Positions 1 to 12,475 of a DNA stretch of 64,000 nt are shown here, in pieces; position 1 is the first letter of the stretch, and every line of letters begins with the position of its first letter. The DNA lies in the NCBI GenBank assembly GCA_013396755.1, contig VWZF01000296.1, forward strand, positions 248,001 through 312,000, written 5' to 3'. A program made the position numbers and the translations under genes. Origin of the DNA: Sclerurus mexicanus. Taxonomy: Eukaryota > Chordata > Aves > Passeriformes > Furnariidae. Below the pieces are notes generated by a model. It was not told the origin of the DNA. It saw nothing but the letters and a program-made list of their open reading frames with translations, and made no database searches.

Positions 1-604
1 TTTTCCCACTGAGATAAAGGTCCAGTGGCATATGAAGAAAAGCCTATGCTCCCTTGGAGAGATGACAAAACCCAGTGCATTAGTATTGTTCTGGTTGTAT
101 GGAGGCCACTGCAGCTGCCCTGCTTCATTCCGTATTCTATTTCTTGCAGTCTATACAAAGGGTAAAATGAGAAAACTGTATCCCAACCCTGCTCCCACAA
201 TCAGAAGGCAAACAAGAGTATGGAAATCAGGCCTGTGCCTGATTTTGAATGCCTATTTGCTGAGGAAGAGGTCTGCACATGAAAGTTGAAAAATAATTAG
301 GCTGGTAGAAATGTCTAAATATGCATCTTTCGGATCAGAGGATGAAACTAATTAGAGAAGGAAGGGAGGAGGCAGCAAGTGGTAGAGCTGAACACACAGA
401 AAATGAAATTTTTGCCATTGACATCGAGCAGCTCCAGATCCAGTACTGAGTGGTGCTTTCTATCCTTCTTCAATACCAAGAAACATCTCAAAATTAGAAA
501 ATTATGATACAGTCAGATGTAATATCTAAGTTTCAAGGAAATGGGGAAATATGGATATTTTTTACTTATGAGGGATCATTGTAAAAAAAAAGGAGGAAAA
601 GCTA
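1..604. other. Intergenic, no gene seen
   Basis: No exon, repeat family or RNA gene is recognised here. The short open frames have no family resemblance and look like chance. By synteny this is the flank beyond the 5' end of CD180. Confidence 0.6.
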
Positions 605-757
605 TGCTTCACAGAACCACAGAATATTCTGAGCTGGAAGGGCCCCATAAGGATCATAGAGTCCAGTTCTTAACTGAATGGCCCATACAGGGATCAAACC
701 TACAACCTCGGTGGTATTAGCACCATGCTCTGACCAACTAGTGAGAGACGAACTGGT
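605..757 (-). mobile_element. tRNA-Ile-headed SINE with CR1 tail (TguSINE1-like)
   Basis: Read on the minus strand, the element opens with a tRNA-like head. It has an A-box-like stretch (about 724-740), an anticodon-loop region that still reads GTGCTAATACC as in tRNA-Ile(AAT), and a B-box-like GGTTTGATCCC (about 690-700). The head ends in GGGCCA like a tRNA-Ile acceptor stem. The rest resembles the 3' end of avian CR1 and finishes in CACAGAAT-type octamers at 605-625, as expected for CR1-driven retroposition. The best match I know is the zebra finch TguSINE1 family. The 5' edge (near 757) is approximate. It is a retroposed copy, not a functional tRNA gene, because the 5' half of the tRNA is diverged. 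Confidence 0.75.
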
Positions 758-3700
758 GAGTTGCATGGCATAACCTTTACCCATCATGTCTTCTCAACAG
801 GTTTTCTGCTGTAATGAGATTCCAAGAACTGATGAAAAGGGAAGGCAGGCTGCCAAAATGAGTGAGGTACAGCCAATGCAGTGTGACCTGAAGTTCCAGT
901 GCTCAGGCACATTTCAAAAGCTCGTAACTCAGGTAGAAGTTATAGTTGATGGCTGTTTTTTGCTTATATATGAACCTCAAAAATCATCTTCCTCTGCTAA
1001 CATAACAAGAAGCCAGTTTACTATTTTTAAAAACAATGTGTCTGGTATTAACCAAATGGAGAATAGAACCACTAATTTCCTTTAAGTCACAAGGCCTTCG
1101 TGGGAAACCAAAAGACGTCAAATGATCTCACTGCCTCTCTTTTATTCTTCACCTTTCCTAAGATGTTATATGCTGTAATGGTCAGTGTCACATTCTCCTC
1201 CAGAGGCTAAAACTGCCTCAGAGTTAGCTTAGGAAGAAAAGCAAGTGTCTGAAGTGCTACCACAGATGCAAAAATCCTTCTGCCTCATATAAATCATGGG
1301 GATAGTAGAGTGCAGGTTTCACTGCAGCTTTGTCTTTGACAGTCAGTGCTCTGGTCACCTAAGGCTCATCTTCAGGAATTTGTAGGCAGCATTTTTCTGA
1401 CAATGGAGCACTGATGCTGTGACATTGATAAGTGGTAGTTTGCCATTGCTGCACTAAATGATTGTCCCAGAGAGAAACTGAGAAACTGGACAGGTTGCTT
1501 TTGCTTGTTGACAAAATCCAGCTAAAGAGAGGTGATGACAGGGCTCTCTGCAGAGCTCAAAGATGGAGAGGAGATGCTTCTACCAGCATGACAAGAAAGT
1601 TTTCCCACCACAGCCAAGACAATGGAGCTGAGATGTGCACTGGGAAGGAAGCGCAGCTGCACCAAGGTTCAGTTGTCCTCCAACTCTGGTTTAGGCTCTT
1701 CACCACTCTTTGGCTCAGTGAAATTTATTTCAAGTTCCTCATGGCCTCAACCCATGGATACAATACAGCTGGAGTGCCTTTCACAGAGGAGACACCTTAC
1801 ATATGACCGCTAGTGTCATCAGTTTGCCTCACATCCAGTGCAGATGAGTGATTTGCCATGAAAATTTACACTCTTGCTTTCGATGCACTCAACTCTGTCC
1901 ATTCCTGTTTAGAAAGTAACAGACTGAGCTTGGACTTGAAGAGGAAGCTTTTTCACAAAGCAAGGTTTCCTTCACCTTTAGACACCAATACCTACACATG
2001 CATGAACACAAAGCAGATAATAAGAGAAAATGCAGCCCTTCTGAAGGAGGTTTTCTTATTTACCCCCCATAACACAGGTCACTATCCTCAGCTAGTAATC
2101 TAACCTGATGCTACAAACTAGCTGCATAAGAGTTCAGCCCATATAACCCTGGCAAAGCCTGCTCTGTCTTGCCCCACACAACATTGGGTGCTGGGTGCTG
2201 CTTAGCAAGGAGGGGTAAGGTGGGGTAACAAACCCATGCAGCAGCCCAGTGTCCTCTGTGTTTTTCAAATTGATGCCATATATCTGTTGATGGTTTAAAG
2301 TTTATATGTTCTACATCTGCCAGATCATTCTCCTTGCAGTGTCATGGGGGCTGTTTCCATTTAAAACATGGCTTGTTTTGCTATTGTTTAACCCAGTCCT
2401 CCGCGCTAATACATTTTACTATGTTAAAATATATTGGACCATTTTTACTGAAGGATAGAGGGAATCCTGCATTTTTACCCCAGTTGCTGACTAACATCTT
2501 ATAAACAGGGGATTTACTTTGTAAAAGCAGGTGTAGCACCCAGTAAATTCGCTGTAGAAGTACCTGAGACACCATCAAGCAGCAGGGACCAAAAATCCTT
2601 CCTGGGATGATGAAGCAGGATGACAGCAATACTAAGGCCTCACTTGGCTCAAAGGAAAATCTACATCTCTTTACATCATTTCTACAATGGAATTTCAACA
2701 TCATTGTAAATAATTGCAACCACTCTTGCTGTAGGCAGCCTCTTGGGTTTTCTGGTTTTTTTCTGCCTTTTTTTTTTCAGAGACCACAGAAAGAGAGCTA
2801 GTGGGTGCAATGGTGATAATGAATGAAGCTGGAACAAAATAGACAGTTTCAGAGATGACCAAAACTCAACATTTCATAATTGAAGTCAAATAGTGTTAGC
2901 CAAAAATGGTAGGTGATAGTTTTTAAACAAACTTTTTAAGTATTTTTACAGTATAGAAAATAGAATATTTCATTTCAGACAAAAGTAACACCTTTGGTAT
3001 CTCCAAAGTAAAATTTTCCTTTTTGCTACATTTCACTGGAAAGAAAACGGACATCCAAACTTGGGTGGGGGGTTTTTCCCTCCTTGGCAGCTGAAACATG
3101 GCTCAGTCCAAGCTTCCATTAGTCCAGGCCTTTCATATATATTCCTTTCCCACTATTCCTATTGTCTGCATTAGTGCATTCCAATGGATATAATTTCTAA
3201 CCAAGACATAGGTCTCTCATGAGCCTCAACAAATACATAAAACAACAATAAGAGACCATATCAAACTTCTTTTACTAATCAGCTTTATAAAACTGTGGGG
3301 AAAAGTGGATGTTTTTTCATATGGGAATTATGACTTGATAACTTGATGTTTTCTATATGTGCCAATATGAGCTGTGACCCCATTTATCTTTATCATTATC
3401 TGATATTTGCATCTTCATTGACAACTCATCAGAAGACAGTGTTCCAGATGTACTGCAGGCCACATGAGTCCCTTCTGAAAGGCCATTGCATACTTTCATT
3501 TTCTCACCTTCTGGATTTGCCAAACAGAAGTTCAGGTCTTTAGGAGCTGCAGTTAAGGGAGAATATGAAACTAATAAGAAAGGAAAAAAAGGTGCATTTC
3601 AGGAAGCAGAAGCTAGAGCAAGTTACCCTGTCTCATTAGCAATCAACACCTTTTCCTGACCATTACTTGTGAAGGAGAGACAACAGGACTGTAACAAGCA

Positions 3701-4328
3701 TGGAGGAGGATATAACCTTTATCTAAAGTACTAATTACTAACATGGAGCTCTCTGAGGACCTGGTAGCTCTCTCTCACCACAGAGCTGATCTACAAAGCC
3801 ACGCCATGGACCACTTCCCTTGGGCAGTCAGGTAGAAAGCCTATTACATTAAAATATGAAACGTTTTCATCCTGTATCAGAATAAAAACTAGATCAGGAT
3901 TTTTGAGAGAAAAAGTCACCATACTGCAGTCTGAAGCTTTGTTTAAAGTAACTACCAGAAAAGCAAGAGGCTGAGGTTTAAGTCTTGTTTCTGTCTCATT
4001 CATAAAAGGTTCTGAAATCCAGACCTCCCATACTTCAAGCGAACCCAGTGAGATATAAGTACACCAAGCTGCAGGTTTTGCAGGGAAACCCTGATGTGCA
4101 GTCAAGGAACCCTGGTGAGAATGCTCCCGTTGAGGGATACAGTTTTCAGGGTGCCTTGCAATGAACGTGGTGCCAAGACTATTGGACATGTTACAGGAAA
4201 GGTACAGCCATTGTCTGTGGCACAGGACCTACAGTATCAGAAATGGAAAAAATCATGTAAGAAATGGGTTCATGAAGAAAAGGAAGGAGTTAATTAAAAT
4301 GCCTTAAAACCTGAAGCTTTTACTGCGT
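758..4328. other. Intergenic, no gene seen
   Basis: AT-rich single-copy-looking sequence. Open frames of up to 132 codons occur, such as minus-strand 3791-4189, but none has recognisable domains or sits between plausible splice signals. No further repeat family was recognised. Confidence 0.55.
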
Positions 4329-4675
4329 TGTAAAAAAAATGGATTCATTGTCTTTTTTCCCTGAGTCACCGTCTTCTACCCAAAACCCCCTGAGAAAAAC
4401 CTTATCTCCCTAGCTAAACCTTCAGGAATTCATCCTTGAAGGTTTCTGTTTAAGTTCCCCCATTGGCCCTTAGTTAACCCTTTCTCATTGATTGTTATCC
4501 CTAGATCCTTATTGGTAGTAGCTAGAATCCCCCTAAAACCTTTAAATGCCCCTACCTGTGTTAATAAACTCTCTCTGCTTCCTCTCCTGCAGTCTCTGTG
4601 TGGCTCTTTCTAGGGCATCTCAGGGACCGTGTGGCAGGGGGGAAAAAGGGGGAGCATCTCCCACCAGCTGTCGCA
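4329..4675 (+). mobile_element. Solo retroviral LTR (ERV1/ERVK-like), edges approximate
   Basis: The block starts TGTAAAA and has a compact U3-R-U5 layout. Three ATTGG/ATTG (CCAAT-type) motifs lie at about 4463, 4489 and 4509. A TTTAAATG TATA-like box lies near 4540 and an AATAAA poly(A) signal near 4563. A CT-rich stretch and a GTGTGG-containing U5-like part follow, ending near ...TCGCA. This is the layout of avian gammaretrovirus-like or ERVK LTRs of about 350 bases. No internal region is attached, so it is a solo LTR. I could not find a convincing target-site duplication, so the edges may be off by some tens of bases and the family is not assigned. Confidence 0.6.
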
Positions 4676-7600
4676 ATTGTCCTACTTAGCCTCTATGAAG
4701 CCAAAGAGCTTCAAACAGGTATTCTTTGTGTGAACAAAAGAGACTACACACTTCCCCCTCCCCCACCCCAATAAAAAGTTTCCACTGGAATAAACTCTTG
4801 AGGGGCTCCAGCTGCCAGTGAGGGAAGCCCTGCCTCTTGCCTGCAGTGGTAAGTCAGTCAGGGTGTTGTGGTCCACACCACAGAGTATGTGGGTCTGAGC
4901 TACCATGTTTGAACAGCTGGGATACCCATGTGGAAGTGCTGCTACAGAGGGAAGCTACAGCTCCAACTTGCAGTCATCTACCTCTTTCTCTTGCATTCCT
5001 ACATATCAAGGCTTTAATCTTCAGACCTACCCTACAGCCTCCTTGTTCCTTCCTCTGGGGAATAACTAATCTTATGATGCCCAGTCCTGTTCAGGGAGCC
5101 TGGAAGCACCCCAGGAGATGTACATTGACTCCCAAATCTGCCAGCCCTCCCTAAAGCAAGGTGCTATGCTTTAGCCTGGGAGGCTGCAGGCAGATGAAGA
5201 CCTCTGGAAATTTCTGCTTTATCTGGAGCAGAATAAATTGGAAGATACTAACAGCATTGAACTTAACAGTAATGCAGATTTGGGTTACAAACAGCACAAG
5301 ATTATGAAGAAATAAGGTTTCAGACCCCTGCAGTTGCTTGATTGGCAGGTTTGCAAGCTTAGTGGAATGCAGCAGGCACAATATATGACGTTACACCCTA
5401 AACTTGGCCTCACTGCTTGGAGGCAAAGAGGGGCCCTGCTTTGTCTCACTGAATGTCTTCAGCAATCATTTGTCAGGAAATGGAAGCAGCAATCCCCAAC
5501 TAAAGAAGGAAAGCGGTGCAGGAGAATTAGATAATTTTCTTTTAGAATTTAGGTGCACTTCGAATACATGATGTTAGTAAACAATAATTGCATCAGCTCT
5601 ACACAGTCCCTTACTATGGGGATCTGTGGGTTGGAGCTGATTCTGTTTAACTGGTGAAACAACTAAACAGTGCTTTTCTCTACAGCTTTGCCATAAGTTC
5701 TCCTCAGGGAAGAGCTTGCGGTTGCAAATGAACAGTTCAGTTAGTACTGATGAAGAAGAGGTGGAAATAACACACCACAACTCTCAACTAATCCTGTTCT
5801 CTTACGGGACTCCTTCTTTCAGGTTTGGCACTAATCCCATCACATCTTTGGGGAAGTGCTCTTTGAGCAGAGCATGGCAACCTGCTAAGAAACAATCCCA
5901 GTAGAAATGGTGCACAGCTCTTCTGCATTAAGCTCTGTACACAGCAGAGAAAAGGCATCACACAGTCTCTGCCCCTTCCAAAACAGTTGTGTGAGAACTG
6001 AGGTCCGCACTGTGTCAGATGAAATATTTTTGGAAGCTGTGTTGTGGTCCCCTGTTGATCACACTCAAGGAGCAGTTGCAGACAGTGGGGATGTCTCAGG
6101 GCAGTGCCAGAGGAACAGAGGGCAGCTGAAGGTGGAATCTCGTTCTTTGAACAGAGCTTGTTGGTAGAGGCCTTGGGAAGCTTCTCGCCATTGGGCTTAG
6201 TTTCCTAACTGTGAGGTTCAAAATCTATCTTGTTAGGGCAACTTCGGTTCTTCCTTTTGATCTTGATGCTGGAAAGCCATGAAATGAGGGTTTTCAAGTA
6301 GAGTCGTGCAAGACCTGTCTTTCTCACATCAGACTGTTCAAGTTACTAATTCTTGAATAAGGCAGGTTCTGCAGCAACATTTGGTTTCCGGTCATATGAA
6401 CGTTCCGGAATCAACAAATTCAAAACATTCAAATATTACATATTTTACTGCAATTGTTCAGTTGGGGAGAGGTTGAGGAGTTTGTTGAAATGTCTTAGAA
6501 TAGTTCAAGTATCTTACCAGAAAAATGTTAAACTCTTCTGTTGTCCTTCTCTGTGAAATTCCAGGAAAATCTATCATAGAACTCTTCAATATTGACAGAA
6601 CTGGTTGAAATTTCTTCCTCCAGCTATATCTTTCTATGTCCCACATAAAAGGTCAGAAACTCCTTTGTATGAAATACCAGAGGAATTGCACTATAGCTGG
6701 AGGCTGAAAGCATCATATTTCAAATGTTTATTTAACACATTTGACATAACACTTGATAACTTCTTGGAATTTAGTTATAGTACATATACAAGAGAAGAAG
6801 CTCAAAAAAATCATTATCTCAGATGGTAATTCCTGTTGCAACTAAAGTACAAAGTTGTCGTTGGTGATTAAGAGTTGGCAAATCCAGTCTACCTTTCCAT
6901 ATGCTCAAACCACTAGATCCCACCTGGAATTTTCAATTTCTCCCATATATCCACCCACCCATCTTTTGTTCTCTTTTACAGGCTACATCTTGCTCACCTA
7001 TTGCCTTATAAGAAAAACCACCAAAGCCACATTCTTGGTAACACTATTCTTAGCTTTTTTTTTTCCCCTGTAGGAATTGTACAGTTCAGGTTCCCACAAA
7101 ACAGACTTACAGAAGTTTAATTGCCAAATCAAGCTGCAGCTTGAACCAAATTCTCAACAAGTTGCATTTGACAGCTACCTTGGTTTACTCAGGCTACATA
7201 CTATGAAGTCTAGCATCATGTCCACCAACAGACACATAAAAAATTGAAGCCAATGGAGAGCAGTGACATCCAGAGCTCATGACGAAGCCATATTAGAAGT
7301 GGTGAGATTCCAAACATTTATCCCATGTCAAAATGTAGCCACAATTAATTGCAGAAGAAACTCCTCCCCAGAATACACACTTCTTGTATTTTCTTTCACT
7401 TCATACCACCATCCCTGAGGATGAGCTACAATACCTATTGCTGTACCAATAGCAAAGCTATACCACCTGACACTAAATACACCAACAGAAATCTGAAGCC
7501 TGGTTGTCCTCTCTTTCAGTGTGCTTAGTGCAATACACTTTGAAGTATTTGTGTTGTAGGCTCACAGAAGTATGTAGCTGAAAAGAATTTGAAAACTATG

Positions 7601-10600
7601 AACTTCTCACCACTGTTCTAAGGCAGACTCAACTGTTCCAGTCTCATTTCTGGGATATGTTTCTCTCATTTGTTCTTGAAAATAGTTCTTACAGTTCACT
7701 ACCATTACCATCAGAAAGTGTTTCCTGTTTCCAAACCAGAAACTTCTTCACTGCTATTTGCACATTGCTGTTCCCTTACTCCACAGTGATTCTGCTGCAC
7801 CAAAACAATTCTTTCTTGCTCCCTCAGTCTTCCTTTCTTTGGTCTGGAAAGCTCTGAGTCTTGCAGCATCAAAAATTATGTACTGCATCCCTGAGGACTC
7901 ATACTGCTCTTTTACAGACTTTTTCCAGTTGGCGCCCAACTTCTCTCCTGTTGACACAGCTCTTGAACTTGTTTATCTCAGGCTCAGGGCATATTCCTAC
8001 ACGTCATACTAATGGTACTTAATGGTACTTTCCCCCCTCTCTCTCTGTGACTGGAGGATAATGTTGCTTCAAATTCACTTTGCAACTATACCCCTAGAAC
8101 CCTTTCTCCAAATTGCTGCCCATTTAGCCCTTCCCTATCTGTGCCATTCATCTCATCGCTTCTGCAAAAGCAGAGATTTGGACTTGTCTTTATTGAGTTA
8201 CACCAACCTGTATCAGCTCAAATGTTTAATTCACTGAGATTCTTTACAATTCAAGACCCTTCGGAGATGTGATCACAGCATTCAACCTTGGAGTTATCTG
8301 CAAATTTAATAAACTGTCTCTACTTCATTAAAATGTTGAGTGGTGATGGAGAAAAACCAAACTCAGCCAAACTTCTCACAAACATCTTCAGTTTCCATTC
8401 ACCATTTTCCCAGCCTCCTTATTGAGTAGGGCAGGTTTCTTGCTAATGAATTCCCCTACACCTGCCCTCTGATTATAAAAACACAGTCAAGTCTTTCATA
8501 TCTACTTATAGTTGAGGTAGAAATAAAGATATCATTAATGAGGGATGAGATTTTCTCAAACATGCATAATAAAAGATAGCTGCAAAGACCTGTGCCCAAG
8601 CCAAATGAAGAAACCCCCCATTAAAATGGGTCTTTCAGTTTCTTTCCAGGGTTTAGCACATTTCATCTTTAATAGCTCTGTGGAATCAAGAACTAAGGTA
8701 CTCACAGAGTTCTTTCTTACAGCATGGGACAGAGCCAAAAACCAAGTAAAGGAAAAGTAAAACATCAAGAAGAGGTAAGATATCCTCTAACAAAGTCTAG
8801 AGCTTAGTCTTTAGGGAAAATAGAGCTACTGTTGTTTAACATTTGCGCGCTAAGTGGCATTTCTGGTTTGGTTTGGGCTTTTCCATTGGGCCAAGTGTTT
8901 AAGACCTGGCTTTCTTACAACTGTTCCTCCCTAATTTACCTTTACAACAGCTTGTTCGTGTAGATTATTCCCTGAAGCACTATACACAATTAAAAGTATT
9001 AAAAAGATCAATATACATTTCTAGTGTAGTCTTCTGATTTTTCTCCATTTGTTGTCTTATCTCTAGCTTTTCCTCATAATATTTTTTTTCTTATAAAAAC
9101 TGACAACAGTTAGCTATGTGAGAGTGCCTTGAAGATCAGTGCCTCTCCAGATAGTAACTGAAACTCTTTGTAAACATCCCCTTGGAGTGAAAACAATATA
9201 AAACAAAAGCTACAGACATGCCATGTTTCTACGATTAATTTATTTTTTGTAATAGCAGATTCTTTCATGTCCTTTAGCCAAGGCTTCTGCTCGGTAACAG
9301 GTCACGATGCTTGGCCAGACTGGCTCCTCACAGGTGCTCCAAGCAGCACTCCCCTGGACACCAAGCAATCCAGATAAGCTGCTCCAGCAAACTTAGTCCC
9401 CGCCCATGGTGTGACCACAGGTAAGTTTCCCTACTCTGAGGGCAGATTTACCCATTCTTACTGTTGGCACTGCAGCATTCAATCATTTCACACAGTTAAG
9501 ACTGGGCCAGTAGATGAGGGAGCCAGTCCTCCCCATTTACCGACACACTACTGGTCTTTGCCCTAAAGGCTTTACAGTCTACTTTGAAGAAGGGCATGAA
9601 AGAGCACAAACAAAGAGAGGAAGGACAAATGGAGATCAAAGCCGTTCAGGGCAATGATGGTAAGATAGAGTAATGATGTGTATGTACCCATGTTCAACTT
9701 CATGGTTTCAAATTGTCTTAAAAATCAGCTAACCTTCCAACAGATTCAGATTTAATCATGCTATGTGTGGTTTGATTTTTCTATTTTTAATCAGATTTTT
9801 CTCTTTCCTCAGGGGTGTCCCAGGAGAATTAATTCTGAGTGGAAACTACCTGTAAAAGGCCAAAGCTTTTGAACTAGTCCAGAAAGGTAAGTCTAAAAAC
9901 AGCACAGGGAATTCAAGGCAGGTGTGAGGAAATGAGTCATTTAGGGTGCCAGCCCAAGAAAAGAAGGGAACAAAGTCACAGGGGAGATCAGATTAGAATC
10001 TGATGGTCTAAGATAATTGGCGATCTGGCGATACAAACCCAATCCCGTTTTGCTGAACAAGCAACTCCTGTGCCAGAGCTTCCCAACTGCAGAAGGAGGG
10101 CAGAATTGCCTTTCTTTTTCTTACCATGGGTCTATACAGAAAACCAGAGAGATTAAAGTGAGTGATGCCTTTGAATATTGCAGTTGACAACACAGCATAA
10201 GAGTAAGGGCAGGAGCCTGGGGAAGAGGGCTAGCACCATGAATTTTCAAGCCTAGTGCTGCATAGAGTCCACTGTGCTGAGCTCTAATAAATAAGAAGCT
10301 AGAGACAAGGAAAGCTAGGAACCTAGAAAAGCCATAAGGTGATCCTGTCTGCTGTAACTCACTATTTAATAAAATTAAAATTTAACCTTTTCTGTAGTTT
10401 CATGTGAATAACTCACAACCATCTAATACAGATTCAGCTTAATAGAGCTCTATTATCCTGTCTTGCTATGAAATCATATTATTTCAAATGCTTGACTTCA
10501 TTACTATGGCAGACAGATCACTGCTGTTACAGTACCTTTTTATGTATGATACACAAACCCTTGCTTCCCTGCTCCCTTTGCTATCCTTTTTCATTGTCAC

Positions 10601-11836
10601 CGTCAGGCACAGAGTAACAAGAAACCCTGCTGTTAGAATTTACTCTGCTCAGTATGCTATTTTGACAAAATATTTTCCTTTCATATGGCATCCCCAAAAA
10701 TACACAAATATGAGAATATTACTATGGTTGAAAAATCAAGTTAGTTAGGTAATGTCAAATTGGCAGACATTCAGCATTCTTCAATTACCCCCCTTGTACA
10801 TATGCATTCTGGCATATCCTTTAATTAACGTGATCTTACAATTTTTTTCCCAGTGAAAACATGTCATTAAGTACCCAGGGTGATGAGGACCCAGTTCAGA
10901 ACATTCTACTTTCTCCATAATGATTAACAGGCTTATTTTATATAATCCCCAAAACCCTGCTCTGAAGACAGACTAATTAATTTCTGCCTGCTTTCTCCCA
11001 TGCCACTACAATACATGAGTGTTTCAGAAACAGTATGTTCATTTTCACAGCAGCCTGGGGAGATGGGCAAGGGGTAAGGATGTGTTGGAGGTAATCATTT
11101 TCATTTTACAAGAAACAAGCCAAAACTCTGATCCTCAGTGGGGACCAGACTCAAAGCCTGTTCCCATCAAAGCCCCTGTTCCCATCCTGCCCCAGAGTGG
11201 AGAAGCATAAACCACCCATCCTCAGCTGGAGCACAGTGCTGGGCTCCGCAGGAACAGCACACACTTCATTTGATGACAATGGGCTGGTGCAAGTCTCAGG
11301 GTGGGTGGCCCCACTGAGCCACCCCAATGCATGAAGCAGTCTTGGTTGCCCCAGGGGAGGTTGTGCACTAGGCTTTATGTACACAGGATTTGTGCTCAAA
11401 AATGGCCAAGTGTTTTGGCTAAAGTTTTCCAGCAAAATCAGCTTGCCTCAGAGATCTGTGAGGAAGTGCCCAACTCAGGGTCTCACATTTTATCAGAATC
11501 TGACAATCAGAAGTACCAGATAACCAAAATAAGAATCTCTAACCATCACAATGAGAAAATAAGTAGCATGTCTGACCATATCAAAAATTGAGGTTGAAGT
11601 TGACATTCTGACAGCATAGTTTTAATTGCTGTTCATAGCACATCACTTTTGTATATCCACATAATCAATTAACAGATCTGTCAGCAGCTAAGCACAGCCA
11701 CACTCATTCATACACCAGCTGGTCTTGCCTCCTCTGGGTTGCAAATGGGCTGATACTGCTCTGGTCAATGCCAATTCCATCCAGGGCCACCTCTGCTTTC
11801 AGCAAAGTCAAGGGCACAGCCACCAGGGGCACAATA
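4676..11836. other. Intergenic, no gene seen
   Basis: No coding exon is supported. The sequence is AT-rich with short homopolymers. A cluster of TAATTA/TTAATTAA-type motifs at about 10740-10990 is listed separately as a finding. No further CR1 or LTR copy was recognised by eye. Confidence 0.5.
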
Positions 11837-12475
11837 ATACACAGAATAGGTCAGGTTGAATGGGATCACAGCAGGTCATCTGCTCCAACCTCCCTGCTCA
11901 AGCAGAAAGCACACTGACAGGATTGCATCCAGATGGCTCTTGAATACCTCCAGTGAGGGAGACTCCACGCCCTCTCTGGNNNNNNNNNNNNNNNNNNNNN
12001 NNNNNNNNNNNNNNNNNNNNNNNNNNNNNNNNNNNNNNNNNNNNNNNNNNNNNNNNNNNNNNNNNNNNNNNNNNNNNNNNNNNNNNNNNNNNNNNNNNNN
12101 NNNNNNNNNNNNNNNNNNNNNNNNNNNNNNNNNNNNNNNNNNNNNNNNNNNNNNNNNNNNNNNNNNNNNNNNNNNNNNNNNNNNNNNNNNNNNNNNNNNN
12201 NNNNNNNNNNNNNNNNNNNNNNNNNNNNNNNNNNNNNNNNNNNNNNNNNNNNNNNNNNNNNNNNNNNNNNNNNNNNNNNNNNNNNNNNNNNNNNNNNNNN
12301 NNNNNNNNNNNNNNNNNNNNNNNNNNNNNNNNNNNNNNNNNNNNNNNNNNNNNNNNNNNNNNNNNNNNNNNNNNAATATCCACTGCTCTCCCCTCATCCA
12401 TCCAGGTAGTTTATTTCATTGTGGAAGGTAGTCAGATTGGTCAAGCATGATTTGCCTTTAGTGAATCTGTGCATA
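11837..12475 (-). mobile_element. CR1 LINE 3' fragment interrupted by an assembly gap
   Basis: On the left of the gap (11837-11979), the minus strand carries the CR1 3' region, typified on the plus strand by GACTCCACGCCC and TCCAACCTCCCTGCTC. On the right (12375-12475), it carries more 5' CR1 sequence from the end of the reverse transcriptase frame, typified on the plus strand by GATTGGTCAAGCA and TGCCTTTAGTGAA. Both parts have the same orientation and the expected order, so one CR1 insertion spans the gap. The 3' end near 11837 has the CACAGAATA-like octamer. Subfamily not assigned. Confidence 0.8.
11980..12374. other. Assembly gap (395 N)
   Basis: A run of 395 undetermined bases inside the CR1 copy. 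The true missing length may differ. Open frames drawn across it are meaningless. Confidence 0.99.

Noticed and set aside
690..757. Functional tRNA-Ile gene
   Set aside because: The 5' half of the tRNA is degenerate, the acceptor stem cannot pair, and the sequence continues directly into CR1 3' sequence.
11856..12431. 191-codon plus-strand open frame and overlapping frames across the N run
   Set aside because: Most of each frame is undetermined bases. The real sequence on both sides is CR1.
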